Below the pieces are notes generated by a model. The model saw only the letters and a program-made list of their open reading frames with translations. It ran no database searches and was not told where the DNA came from. The position numbers and the translations under genes are program-made. From the NCBI GenBank assembly GCA_943356515.1, contig CALRFM010000002.1, positions 1-22,877 on the forward strand: 22,877 nucleotides of DNA. The letters are read 5' to 3'. This document shows positions 12,217 to 20,227 of this stretch, one piece after another. This DNA comes from Patescibacteria group bacterium. GTDB lineage: Bacteria; Patescibacteriota; Microgenomatia; UBA1406; GWC2-37-13. Every line of letters begins with the position of its first letter. The first letter of the stretch is position 1.

Positions 12217-12690
12217 TTATTTTTTAGTTACTGTTTTCTTTTTTGCGTCAGCCGCTGCCTGCCCTGAGCTTGTCGAAGGGTTTGACGCGGGAGCGGTGAC
12301 TTTTATAGGTTTCAAAACATCCCAGTCAATAACGATTGCATGTGCCCATTCCACTCGAACCATCATAGCTCCATCTCGAAGGCGTTGATTCATGCGCTCA
12401 ATGCGCACATAGCCGCCATCGATAGTTGCAATAGCTTTTCCTACTTGATCGTAAAACATATCAATGGTTTTTCGATCAGGAAAATACCGTTTCAAGTATA
12501 TGGTATTTTGTTCGGATCTTTTTTTCATTCTTGAAATCACACGATCTAAACGCTGCTTCATAGCTTTAGCACGAGCCAAAGTTGTAAGAATGTGTCCATG
12601 TTCCAAGAAGTTGACTACCAACTTGCGCATGATCATTCTATCGGAATCTACTCCGTCATGGAATTTAATATTTTTTACTCTATGTCTCAT
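12217..12690 (-). CDS. rplQ: 50S ribosomal protein bL17 with a repeat-encoded C-terminal tail
   Basis: This 157-aa protein has the bL17 fold in residues 1-120: it begins MRHRVK, then MRKLVVNFLEHGHILTTLARAKAMKQ, shown by FLEHGHILTTLARAKAMK, and ends with VEWAHAIVIDW. The N-terminal segment NIKFHDGVDSDRM is more divergent than usual. The tail beyond about residue 130 is low-complexity Ala/Lys and contains NPSTSSGQA (about 136-144), encoded by the palindromic repeat at 12262-12280. It follows rpoA by only 3 nt and is therefore likely to be coupled to it. Confidence 0.93.
   Translation of the reverse strand: MRHRVKNIKFHDGVDSDRMIMRKLVVNFLEHGHILTTLARAKAMKQRLDRVISRMKKRSEQNTIYLKRYFPDRKTIDMFYDQVGKAIATIDGGYVRIERMNQRLRDGAMMVRVEWAHAIVIDWDVLKPIKVTAPASNPSTSSGQAAADAKKKTVTKK
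12262..12280. repeat. In-frame palindromic repeat in rplQ
   Basis: CCCTGAGCTTGTCGAAGGG, with 8-nt imperfect arms, is followed on the minus strand by GCAGGC. It encodes NPSTSSGQA in the C-terminal tail of bL17. Repeats of this sequence are common between genes in many bacteria; here it lies inside an essential gene. Confidence 0.85.
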
Positions 12691-12693
12691 GGG

Positions 12694-13611
12694 TTATAAA
12701 ATTTCTACATCCATCTTCTTCAGTTCTTCTTCAATAAGATCTATGGATTTTTTACCGACACCTTTAAGGTTGGTTAATTCATCTCTTCCGCGTTCTACTA
12801 AGTCTGCAACTGTTTCGATATTTTCTCGAAGCAGAGCATTGATTACTCGTGATGGAAGGTTCAATTCATCAATAATGGTTTCATATGCTTTTGGATTTGC
12901 ATCATCTTTAGCTCCAGCATTTTCGCCGTTAGCAAGTGCGGTAAGATCACCACCATTTACTATAGAGGTGTAGTGGTTAGCAAGTATAGAAGATGCCTGT
13001 TTCATAGCTACTTCAGGATCTATACTACCATCGGTCCATATTTCCATAATGAGTCTTTCAAAATCACTCTTTCGACCTACTCGAGCCTCTTCTACTTTGA
13101 AGTTAACGCGAACAATAGGTGAATAAGAAGAATCGATTGCAATAAATCCAGTTTCGTTTGCTTTACTTTCTGAAGCTTGGAATCCATATCCTACTTCAAC
13201 AATTGCATCAATAGTGAGTTCTGCTTTTTTGTCGGTGGTCTCTGTTATGTATAAGTCGCCATTTACTACTTCAATGTTGCCTTCAAAATCTTTTGCAAGT
13301 ACTTTTTGAGCACCTTTTACTGCAAGCTTTATGTGAAATGGCCCAGTTTCATCTGTTTTAAATCTCATCTGTTTAAGATTAAGAACAATATCAAGTGCAG
13401 ACTCTTTAACCCCGTCAATAGCGGCAAATAAATGAGATGTTTGTTCGAATTTAACCTGTCCAATTGCAGCTCCTGGGAGAGAGGAAAGTAATGTTCGTCG
13501 CAGAGCATTACCCATACTATTTGCAAAACTGGTATTCAATGGTTCATATATAAATCTGCCAAAGGTCTCTGATTTTTCATCAACGGTTACCGTAAACATG
13601 GGTGCTATCAT
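12694..13611 (-). CDS. rpoA: DNA-directed RNA polymerase subunit alpha
   Basis: This 305-aa subunit starts polymerase assembly and contacts promoters. The N-terminal dimerisation domain has FGRFIYEPLNTSFANSMGNALRRTLL, seen as NSMGNALRRTLLSSLPGAAI, and the typical EGVKE-like DGVKESALDIVLNLK. The C-terminal domain (about 245-305) is present, with LNLPSRVINALLRENI and LTNLKGVGKKSIDLIEEEL, the helix-hairpin-helix that binds UP elements. The first ATG gives MIAPMFTV; the inner ATG at residue 5 is possible. It lies between rpsD and rplQ, the standard alpha-operon order. Confidence 0.97.
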   Translation of the reverse strand: MIAPMFTVTVDEKSETFGRFIYEPLNTSFANSMGNALRRTLLSSLPGAAIGQVKFEQTSHLFAAIDGVKESALDIVLNLKQMRFKTDETGPFHIKLAVKGAQKVLAKDFEGNIEVVNGDLYITETTDKKAELTIDAIVEVGYGFQASESKANETGFIAIDSSYSPIVRVNFKVEEARVGRKSDFERLIMEIWTDGSIDPEVAMKQASSILANHYTSIVNGGDLTALANGENAGAKDDANPKAYETIIDELNLPSRVINALLRENIETVADLVERGRDELTNLKGVGKKSIDLIEEELKKMDVEIL

Positions 13612-13637
13612 AAAATAAGAAAAAAATTAGTAAATAA

Positions 13638-14258
13638 TTAACGAGAATAAAATTCAATAACAAGGCGCAAATTAATTTGCTGCTCAATAATTGAATTGTC
13701 AGGTATTCCTATCATGGTTCCGCTTTCTTTTTTAAGCGTGAGCCACTCAGGTATCACAACAGTGTTTTGCTCTCTAAATTCTTGAATATAAGGAATTTCT
13801 TTTGCTGCTTTTGAGCCGTATGTTACCACCGTATCAGTTTTTACACTATATGATGGAATACTCAATGTTTTACCGTTTACATGTACATTGCCATGATTTA
13901 CCAGTTGTCTGGCTGCTGCGCGTGTTGGGGTAAGGCCCAATCGATATACCACATTGTCAAGTCTGCGCTCCAATAGTTCAGATAAATGGACACCGGTATT
14001 TCCTTTCTTGCGCGATGCTTTATCAAAATATTTTTTAAGTTGTTTTTCCGTTATTCCAAATAAATATTGAATTTTCTGTTTTTCACGAAGCTGCTTGGAA
14101 TGATCAGATTCCTTTCTGCGACGCTTTGCACCATGTTGACCAGGTGGTATATTGAGCTTTTTAAGAAGGTTTGCATGAGATTTAGATCCTGGTGTTTTAA
14201 GTCCAAGATCAACTTGTTCTCTGCGTGATATTCTATTTTTTGGTCCTGTGTATCTCAT
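13638..14258 (-). CDS. rpsD: 30S ribosomal protein uS4 (cysteine-free form)
   Basis: This 206-aa protein nucleates small-subunit assembly. Motifs are PPGQHGAKRRRKESDHSKQL, EKQKIQYLFGITEKQL and LSELLERRLDNVVYRLG, then the S4 RNA-binding domain RAAARQLVNHGNVHVNGK. The N-terminal segment that carries a four-cysteine zinc site in some homologues has none here (PKNRISRREQ). In many bacteria uS4 represses its own operon; no leader structure for that could be identified. Confidence 0.97.
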   Translation of the reverse strand: MRYTGPKNRISRREQVDLGLKTPGSKSHANLLKKLNIPPGQHGAKRRRKESDHSKQLREKQKIQYLFGITEKQLKKYFDKASRKKGNTGVHLSELLERRLDNVVYRLGLTPTRAAARQLVNHGNVHVNGKTLSIPSYSVKTDTVVTYGSKAAKEIPYIQEFREQNTVVIPEWLTLKKESGTMIGIPDNSIIEQQINLRLVIEFYSR

Positions 14259-14276
14259 GTATTATAAAAATTTCAA

Positions 14277-14678
14277 TTAAACTCTGCGTAATTTGGGTGG
14301 TCGAACTCCATTATGGGGAATCGGAGTCACGTCTACTATTTTTCCAACGTCTATATTTGATCCTCGTATTGCCCGAAGTGATGCTTCTCTTCCAGGCCCG
14401 ATTCCTTTTACATAAATATCAAGTCTTCGAATGCCATATACTTCTTTTACTTTTTCTAAGGCTGCTTCAGTAGTTACGGTACCTGCATAAGGGGTGGACT
14501 TACGAGTGCCGGTGAATCCGTGCATTCCGCAAGAGCTTACTACCAATGCTGCGCCTGAATCGTCGGTAACAGTTACAATCGTGTTGTTGAATGTTGCCGC
14601 AATATATATGCGCCCTGATTCAACTACCCGTTTTTGTCTTGGTGCTTTCTTTACTACTTTCTTTGTTGTTGATGCCAT
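14277..14678 (-). CDS. rpsK: 30S ribosomal protein uS11
   Basis: The 133-aa platform protein near the E site shows ATFNNTIVTVTD, GMHGFTGTRKSTPYAG and the C-terminal PIPHNGVRPPKLRRV motif that binds 16S RNA. The order rpsM-rpsK-rpsD is the standard one. The first 18 residues are a basic extension. No Shine-Dalgarno sequence precedes the ATG (AT-rich leader). Confidence 0.97.
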   Translation of the reverse strand: MASTTKKVVKKAPRQKRVVESGRIYIAATFNNTIVTVTDDSGAALVVSSCGMHGFTGTRKSTPYAGTVTTEAALEKVKEVYGIRRLDIYVKGIGPGREASLRAIRGSNIDVGKIVDVTPIPHNGVRPPKLRRV

Positions 14679-14695
14679 AATCTATAAAATTACTA

Positions 14696-15103
14696 TTATT
14701 CTTTCGTTTGATTTTGATCTAACTTTGCCCATGCTTCTTTAGAAAGAGCTCCTACTGTTCTACGCTTACCTCGTTTGGTGCGTGCATTAGACCTCGTACG
14801 CTGACCTCGTGATGGAAGCCCCATACTGTGACGTAATCCTCTATAAGAACCTATCTCTCGAAGTCGTTTAATATTCTCATTTCGCTCTTCTCGTAAACGA
14901 CCTTCTACTGGATAATCTTTTTCTATAACACTCACCAGTTTCTTAACTTGTTCTTCTGTTATATCTTTTACTCGAATACTCTCATCTATTTTACACTTTT
15001 CTAATATCTGTTTTGAACTTGTCCAACCAATACCAAATACGAGCGTAAGGGCATAATCTATCCTCTTATTGTCTGGTAGAACTACTCCCATTAAACGCTG
15101 CAT
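14696..15103 (-). CDS. rpsM: 30S ribosomal protein uS13
   Basis: The 135-aa head protein contacts tRNA and the B1 bridges. It shows YALTLVFGIGWTSSKQIL (helix-two turns-helix), EGRLREERNENIKRLREIGS and YRGLRHSMGLPSRGQRTRSN. The tail has KRGKRRTVGALSKE plus about ten acidic and polar residues beyond the usual end. It directly follows rpmJ, the standard order. Confidence 0.97.
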   Translation of the reverse strand: MQRLMGVVLPDNKRIDYALTLVFGIGWTSSKQILEKCKIDESIRVKDITEEQVKKLVSVIEKDYPVEGRLREERNENIKRLREIGSYRGLRHSMGLPSRGQRTRSNARTKRGKRRTVGALSKEAWAKLDQNQTKE

Positions 15104-15133
15104 ATTATTTTTTTTAAAAATTTGAAATTTTGA

Positions 15134-15250
15134 TTATCCTTGTCGCTGTTTGTGCTTAAGATTTCTTTTGCACACCACACGCATAGCGCCTTTTCGCACT
15201 ACTATACTACATCCCTCGCATAATTTTGTTACTGATGATCTTACATTCAT
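15134..15250 (-). CDS. rpmJ: 50S ribosomal protein bL36
   Basis: A 38-aa protein runs from the ATG at 15250 to the TAA at 15134-15136. It begins MNVRSSVTKLCEGC and ends RVVCKRNLKHKQRQG. The zinc ligands C11, C14, C27 and the late histidine are all present, so it is the zinc-binding form. It lies between infA and rpsM, the conserved place for rpmJ. Its small size makes it easy to miss. Confidence 0.95.
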   Translation of the reverse strand: MNVRSSVTKLCEGCSIVVRKGAMRVVCKRNLKHKQRQG

Positions 15251-15269
15251 ATTTAGTATGTGAATTGTA

Positions 15270-15491
15270 TCACGATGACTTACGATATACTATTCGACCG
15301 CGGTCCAAGTCGTATTGCGTAAGTTCAACTTTAACTTTATCTCCTGGCAATATCTTAATATAGTGCTTTCTCATCTTTCCAGATAAGTAGCACAAAAGTA
15401 CTTTATCGCCTTCATTGAGTTGAACCTTAAATAAGGTGTTAGGAAGGTTTTCGATAACCTCTCCTTCAACTACTAGAACATCATTCTTCAT
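15270..15491 (-). CDS. infA: Translation initiation factor IF-1
   Basis: The 73-aa single OB-fold protein blocks the A site during initiation. It shows VEGEVIENLPNTLFKVQL, LCYLSGKMRKHYIKILPGD and VKVELTQYDLDRGRIVYR, the complete family pattern. Length is normal. It sits in the map-infA-rpmJ-rpsM order. No Shine-Dalgarno sequence is seen before the ATG. Confidence 0.96.
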   Translation of the reverse strand: MKNDVLVVEGEVIENLPNTLFKVQLNEGDKVLLCYLSGKMRKHYIKILPGDKVKVELTQYDLDRGRIVYRKSS

Positions 15492-15515
15492 AGAAAGGTA
15501 TATTTTAACACAAAC

Positions 15516-16265
15516 TTACGTTAAAATGAAGGGTTCTTCCTTATCTACTGCTATAGACTTCTCAAAACACGCTGATAAACTGCGATCAGCCGATATTATA
15601 GACCATTCAAGTTCCCTTTCATAGGCTATATGTTCAGTACTTTGCGCGTAAATTATTTCTACCGCCAATGTCATTCCGGACTGTAGCAACAACGTTTTCT
15701 CTATAGGTCTGTCAAGATAATTCAGTATATAAGGTTTCTCATGAAGCTCTTTTCCTACTCCATGCCCTGTTAACTCTTTCAGTATACAATATCCGCCGCC
15801 TTCTATTTGTTTTTCAATAAAATGTGATATTTCTCCAACACGTGTTCCATCCTTGAACATTTTTATTGCTTTTTCAAGCGTTTTTTCGCCTTTTTCCAAA
15901 AAATCCTTTGTTGACTGTGGCACCGTTCCTATGGCAATGGTTGTTGCATAATCGGTGTGAAATCCTTCATAAAGTACTCCAATATCTACGGTTAAAATGT
16001 CTCCATCTTGTAATACTCTCTCTGTGGGTGGCGTATGAACAGCCTGCTCGTTTATCGGTAAACATGTGGTCCAAGAATACCCAGATACTGTTTTAAATGA
16101 AGATGTTCCCCCGTGTTCTATAATTAAAGCCTCTGCAGTATCGTCTATTTCGTTCGTAGTCATACCCGCTTTAATAGATGGAATAAGGATATCTACCACT
16201 TCTCGCAAGATTGCACCACTCTTTTTCATTTTCTGCAATTCTTTGCTTGTCTTAATATATGGCAT
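15516..16265 (-). CDS. map: Methionine aminopeptidase, type I
   Basis: This 249-aa enzyme removes the initiator methionine from nascent proteins. Metal ligands of the family are in place: Asp pair in LTVDIGVLYEGFHTDYATT, His in ELTGHGVGKELHEKP, Glu in GMTLAVEIIY and the final Glu in ACFEKSIAV. There is no N-terminal zinc or SH3 extension. It directly follows the adk fusion gene by 11 nt. Confidence 0.95.
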   Translation of the reverse strand: MPYIKTSKELQKMKKSGAILREVVDILIPSIKAGMTTNEIDDTAEALIIEHGGTSSFKTVSGYSWTTCLPINEQAVHTPPTERVLQDGDILTVDIGVLYEGFHTDYATTIAIGTVPQSTKDFLEKGEKTLEKAIKMFKDGTRVGEISHFIEKQIEGGGYCILKELTGHGVGKELHEKPYILNYLDRPIEKTLLLQSGMTLAVEIIYAQSTEHIAYERELEWSIISADRSLSACFEKSIAVDKEEPFILT

Positions 16266-16276
16266 ATGAGTTTTCT

Positions 16277-17401
16277 TTATGAGAAGTAAACTTCACGGTA
16301 TACTTCGTCAAGTTTATGCGCAAGATCGTCGCGAGAGTAATTGTTCTTAATAACAAAGTCTGCATACGCTATGGTCGGGCCCATGTGGGTATTTAACAGC
16401 TCGTCAAGATCACGCTCTTCTCCTGCAAGTGACGAACGCTCACCTCGTTTTTTGATACGTTTATATCGCTTTGCTTTGTCTGTATAGAGACAAAGTATAA
16501 ATATACGTGTTTTTGGAAATTCTTTTTTGATATATTCATATTCTTCCCACGATCTCATTCCTTGAATAAGAATGAGAAGGTTTTTTTTCAGTGCTTTTTC
16601 TATTTTAGCTCTGCTGAGTTTTGCCATTGCTTCAAACCCATGTTCTTTGCGAAGTCCTTGTCGTATTTCATGATGATTTTTTAGCGTATGTGGTTTGCCG
16701 CTTTTATCAATCTGTGAGTTGACTATATCTGAAAAAGATACCGCAGGTATTCCTTTATCACGAAGGTAGTTTGCCGCTTCAGATTTACCAGCTCCTGGCA
16801 TACCTACAATCGCAAGGATAATGGGGGTCTTCTGCTTCCATACATGTATTCGGTTTTTTATAAGCTGTTTACCCAGTGATTTAAGAATCGCTTGATTGAC
16901 TTCTTTAATACCAACAGTGCCGTCAATAGTAGAGAGTCTGTCTTGTTTTTGGTAGTAATTAAGAACTGGAATTGTATGCACTTTAAACATTTCTATGCGC
17001 TTTTTGATAGCAACTATCGTGTCATCATCACGCTTTTCGTTGCGATACGCTAGGCGCCAGAGCGCTTCTTTATCGGGTATTTCTATATGAATAACTTTAT
17101 CAACATTGTTGATAAATTCTTTGGCTTGGGCTATGGTTCGTGGAAATCCATCTAATATATACCCTTTTTGATACCCAGGTTTAGAAAGGTAAGAGTTTAC
17201 TATTTCAATGACTTTATCGTCTGGAATAAGAGCCCCAGAACTCATAAGTTCTTTTACGTAGCGGCCAAGACTGGTTTTCTCTTTTGCAATATCTCTGAAG
17301 ATATGGCCCGTCGATAAATACGGGATGTTAAGTTGGCGAGACAACAAATTACCTTGTGTTGACTTACCAGCACCTTGTATACCAATCAATACAAGCTTCA
17401 T
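16277..17401 (-). CDS. adk: Adenylate kinase fused to a UPF0200/dephospho-CoA-kinase-like domain
   Basis: A 374-aa two-domain protein. Residues 1-180 are adenylate kinase (AMP + ATP to 2 ADP): P-loop GIQGAGKSTQG, STGHIFRDIA, GYILDGFPRT. The LID is of the short type, with KRDDD instead of the long insert. Residues about 195-374 hold a second P-loop (GMPGAGKSEA) followed by FSDIV, LIQGMRSWEEYEYIKKEF, KRYKRIKKRGERSS and IAYADFVIKNN. That set resembles archaeal UPF0200 proteins, related to dephospho-CoA kinase. Adk in this operon position is normal, about 185-220 aa; the fusion is not. Its second activity is unknown; nucleotide or coenzyme A metabolism is a guess. Confidence 0.85.
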   Translation of the reverse strand: MKLVLIGIQGAGKSTQGNLLSRQLNIPYLSTGHIFRDIAKEKTSLGRYVKELMSSGALIPDDKVIEIVNSYLSKPGYQKGYILDGFPRTIAQAKEFINNVDKVIHIEIPDKEALWRLAYRNEKRDDDTIVAIKKRIEMFKVHTIPVLNYYQKQDRLSTIDGTVGIKEVNQAILKSLGKQLIKNRIHVWKQKTPIILAIVGMPGAGKSEAANYLRDKGIPAVSFSDIVNSQIDKSGKPHTLKNHHEIRQGLRKEHGFEAMAKLSRAKIEKALKKNLLILIQGMRSWEEYEYIKKEFPKTRIFILCLYTDKAKRYKRIKKRGERSSLAGEERDLDELLNTHMGPTIAYADFVIKNNYSRDDLAHKLDEVYREVYFS

Positions 17402-17427
17402 AGAGTTTTAGAAAAATATACAATGCA

Positions 17428-17601
17428 TTAATCTAGCTTCTTCTTTTCTTTGTGGTCTGTTGATTTTTTACACACCTTACAATATTTGTTTGATGCAAGG
17501 GGGTCTACTGTGTTTACTTTGTTCTTCTCAGTTATATAATTAAGAGATGAACATGTCTTGCAAACAAGTCCTAGTTTTGTGCGTGATCCTTTTTTTGCCA
17601 T
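17428..17601 (-). CDS. rpmG: 50S ribosomal protein bL33, zinc-binding form
   Basis: A 57-aa protein from the ATG at 17601 to the TAA at 17428-17430. It begins MAKKGSRTKLGLVCKTCSSL and has a second pair, YCKVCKKSTDH, giving the four cysteines of the zinc form. NYITEKNK is the family core. It lies between secY and adk, whereas rpmG is more often beside secE-nusG or rpmB. Too short for automatic ORF cut-offs, but the reading frame and motifs are clear. Confidence 0.93.
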   Translation of the reverse strand: MAKKGSRTKLGLVCKTCSSLNYITEKNKVNTVDPLASNKYCKVCKKSTDHKEKKKLD

Positions 17602-17647
17602 AGCATTTTAAATTAATAGATAATAATTATACATCAATAATATGTAT

Positions 17648-18934
17648 TTACATGGTAAACCGGTCATAGTTCTTCATGACCAGTTGTGAGTCTATCTGCT
17701 TGAATGTTTCAAGTACTACTGAGACTACGATGAGAATACCAGTTCCTCCGATAACAAGATTATTCAAGTCTGTTACGACAGACACCAGTGCTGGCAATAC
17801 TGCGATGAGTCCTAAAAAGACAGCACCAAAGGTAGTAATGCGGTACACGACGCTTTGAAGGTAGGCCTTTGTGGCAGAACCAGGACGAATTCCTGGAATA
17901 AATCCTCCATGCTTTTGAATTTCCTCAGATATTTTTTGAGGATTAAATACCACAATGGTATAGAAAAAAGTAAATGCCACCACAAGTGTGAAATATGTTG
18001 CATTATAGATAAAGCCAGATGGATCAAATGCTGTGGCTAAAAAAGTTCCGATTCCAGCAAGTGTTGGGTTAGGAAGATACCGAGCAAAATTCCCTACTAT
18101 CTGCGGAAACAGTACAAAAGATACAGCAAATATAATGGGAATGACGCCAGCTTGATTGAGCTTCAAGGGTAAGTAATTATTGGCAGCCTGGTACATACGA
18201 TTCCCCTTTATACGACGAGCATAGTAAACGGGAATCTTACGAACCGCTTCATTTATATATACTACAGCAGCAATTACAAAAAGTGCAATTCCTACAAACA
18301 CAAGCATATTTATTCCGGTTGCCATATCGAAGGTACTTATTGATCTTCCTAAAATGATGGGGATGCGCCCAACAATTCCTGCAAATATAATGATAGAGAT
18401 ACCATTACCGAGTCCATTTTCGGTGATAAGTTCGCCGAGCCATATGATAATAAAGGTTCCTGCAAGTAAGGTAAGAACGAATGAGAAGAACTCAATGGGA
18501 CTCAGTACACCGATAATGTCTTGATTTCGAAGAAGCATATAAATACCTACTCCTTGTACCAATGTAAGGGGTACCGTGAGGAATCTGGTGTACTGATTTA
18601 TTTTTGCTCTACCTGCTTCTCCTTCTTTGGTCAGTTCTTCAAGTTGAGGAATAACCATGGTAACAAGCTGAATAATGATAGATGCATTGATATAAGGAGT
18701 TAATCCCAATGCCATAACAGAGAAGTTGACCAGTGTTCCACCTGAAAATATATCAAGAAGTGATAGAAATTGACTTGAAGCAAAGAGTGCTTTTAATTGA
18801 GCCAAATCTATAGCTGGCACGGGTAAAAAAGCAAATATACGAAATACCAGAATAATAGCAAATGTTACCGCTGTTTTTCTGCGTAAATTTGGATCTTTAA
18901 GAAGTAAGGAAAATTTTTGCAATATCTCGTTCAT
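17648..18934 (-). CDS. secY: Protein translocase subunit SecY
   Basis: This 428-aa channel subunit of the Sec translocon has about ten hydrophobic segments. Landmarks are LLDIFSGGTLVNFSVMALGL (plug region), PYINASIIIQL, GEAGRAKINQYTRFLT, GNGISIIIFAGI, and FKQIDSQLVMKNYD at the C-terminus. Its start overlaps the rplO stop by 4 nt, so the two are translationally coupled, as in most spc operons. Confidence 0.97.
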   Translation of the reverse strand: MNEILQKFSLLLKDPNLRRKTAVTFAIILVFRIFAFLPVPAIDLAQLKALFASSQFLSLLDIFSGGTLVNFSVMALGLTPYINASIIIQLVTMVIPQLEELTKEGEAGRAKINQYTRFLTVPLTLVQGVGIYMLLRNQDIIGVLSPIEFFSFVLTLLAGTFIIIWLGELITENGLGNGISIIIFAGIVGRIPIILGRSISTFDMATGINMLVFVGIALFVIAAVVYINEAVRKIPVYYARRIKGNRMYQAANNYLPLKLNQAGVIPIIFAVSFVLFPQIVGNFARYLPNPTLAGIGTFLATAFDPSGFIYNATYFTLVVAFTFFYTIVVFNPQKISEEIQKHGGFIPGIRPGSATKAYLQSVVYRITTFGAVFLGLIAVLPALVSVVTDLNNLVIGGTGILIVVSVVLETFKQIDSQLVMKNYDRFTM

Positions 18935-19371
18935 TCTACCTTTCCGCCGACTTTCTCTATGGCAATCTGGGCCGACTTACTAACTGGTAATCGTACAGTG
19001 AGTACAGTGTCTATTGTACCCTCTCCGACTACTTTTATGTTACGATTTTTATCGTCTGGTGTGATTATCCCTTCAGAAAGAAGTATTTCTCGATTTACCT
19101 CAGTTCCTTTTTTAAGGGTATTGAGTTGATCAAGAGTAATAACGAGTGATTTTGCACTTACGGGCTTATTTCTTCCCTTTCCACGAAGCAGTGGAAAACG
19201 CTTTACCAAGCGATTTTGTCCACCTTCAAAATGAAGAGGTATATCGGTGCGCGCTGTTTGATGCCGTGTAGTCCCTCGTCCAGACTTGGCGCCTCTACCA
19301 GATCCTGTTCCCCGTCCAAGACGTTTTTTAGGTATTTCTACAATTTTTGGTAATGATGATAGTGTGTTCAT
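18931..19371 (-). CDS. rplO: 50S ribosomal protein uL15
   Basis: The 146-aa protein has the Gly/Arg-rich N-terminal extension KKRLGRGTGSGRGAKSGRG and the motif FEGGQNRLVKRFPLLRG. It overlaps rpsE upstream (ATGA at 19368-19371) and secY downstream. There is no rpmD (uL30) gene between rpsE and rplO: the two coding regions overlap, leaving no space. Lack of uL30 is a known trait of Patescibacteria. Confidence 0.97.
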   Translation of the reverse strand: MNTLSSLPKIVEIPKKRLGRGTGSGRGAKSGRGTTRHQTARTDIPLHFEGGQNRLVKRFPLLRGKGRNKPVSAKSLVITLDQLNTLKKGTEVNREILLSEGIITPDDKNRNIKVVGEGTIDTVLTVRLPVSKSAQIAIEKVGGKVE

Positions 19372-19850
19372 ATAGGTTTCTTTTCTGGAGCAATACGTAC
19401 CTTCATCTGTTTGAAAGCTTTTATTGTTGCATAGGCGTTATTAATCTGATTTCGAGATCCCATGATTTTACCTGATGCATTATTTACTCCTGCAATATCT
19501 AAAATAACACGTACTGCACCACCTACTTTGAGTCCTGTTCCAGGAGGTGCTGGCTTGAGCAAAACTTGAGCTGACTTAAATTTAACTTTGATCTCATGCG
19601 GTAATGATTCATTAAAGATAGGAACAGTTACCATAACCTTTCTTGCATGAGATATGCCTTTATTTATTGCAACGGGTACTTCGCGACCACGTCCAATTCC
19701 AACGCCGACTTTACCTTTTCCATCACCAACTACAACCAGTGCAGAGAATGTGACACTGTTTCCTCCGGTTGTCTTTTTAGACACTCGGCGTATATCGAGC
19801 ACTCGTTCTTCTATTCCGTCTGTATTTTCTTTTCTTCTGCGCATTGCCAT
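19368..19850 (-). CDS. rpsE: 30S ribosomal protein uS5
   Basis: The 160-aa decoding-accuracy protein has ERVLDIRRVSKKTTGGNSVT as its double-stranded RNA-binding part, ALVVVGDGKGKVGVGIGRG, LLKPAPPGTGLKVGGAVRVI and GSRNQINNAYATIKAFK. Length and order are normal. It ends in TGA overlapping the rplO start, which also confirms TGA as a stop. Confidence 0.97.
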   Translation of the reverse strand: MAMRRRKENTDGIEERVLDIRRVSKKTTGGNSVTFSALVVVGDGKGKVGVGIGRGREVPVAINKGISHARKVMVTVPIFNESLPHEIKVKFKSAQVLLKPAPPGTGLKVGGAVRVILDIAGVNNASGKIMGSRNQINNAYATIKAFKQMKVRIAPEKKPI

Positions 19851-19861
19851 GGGTTTTAAAG

Positions 19862-20212
19862 TTAAACTATTATTCCTCCTTCACGTAAACCCTCTGCAAG
19901 AGTTTTAACGCGACCATTATAAAGGTATTGACCTCTATCAAATAGGGCTTTTTTAATCTTCATTTTTATCATTTTTTCTGCGAGCGCCTTTCCTACCAAT
20001 CCAGCAACTTCAGATTTGGTTGCTTTTTCTGATTTGATTGTTCTACTGTCAGCACTCACCAGAGTTACAGATGCAACGTCATCTATGGCTTGTGCGTATA
20101 TATATTTATTAGATCGAAATATACTCACGCGTGGACGCTGTGCTGTACCATGGATGTTTACGCTCACTCGTCTTTTTCTTCGTGCACGTTGTGCAATTAT
20201 TTTTTTATTCAT
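19862..20212 (-). CDS. rplR: 50S ribosomal protein uL18
   Basis: The 116-aa 5S rRNA-binding protein shows RARRKRRVSVNIHGTAQRPR, VSIFRSNKYIYAQ, and the C-terminal FDRGQYLYNGRVKTLAEGLR. All family landmarks are present. It lies between rplF and rpsE, the standard order. Confidence 0.97.
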   Translation of the reverse strand: MNKKIIAQRARRKRRVSVNIHGTAQRPRVSIFRSNKYIYAQAIDDVASVTLVSADSRTIKSEKATKSEVAGLVGKALAEKMIKMKIKKALFDRGQYLYNGRVKTLAEGLREGGIIV

Positions 20213-20227
20213 GTTTTTGTTAAATCA

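Noticed and set aside
12464..12973. Plus-strand open frame of 169 codons
   Set aside because: Antisense to rplQ and rpoA, both certain genes; low-complexity Ser/Phe composition typical of a shadow frame.
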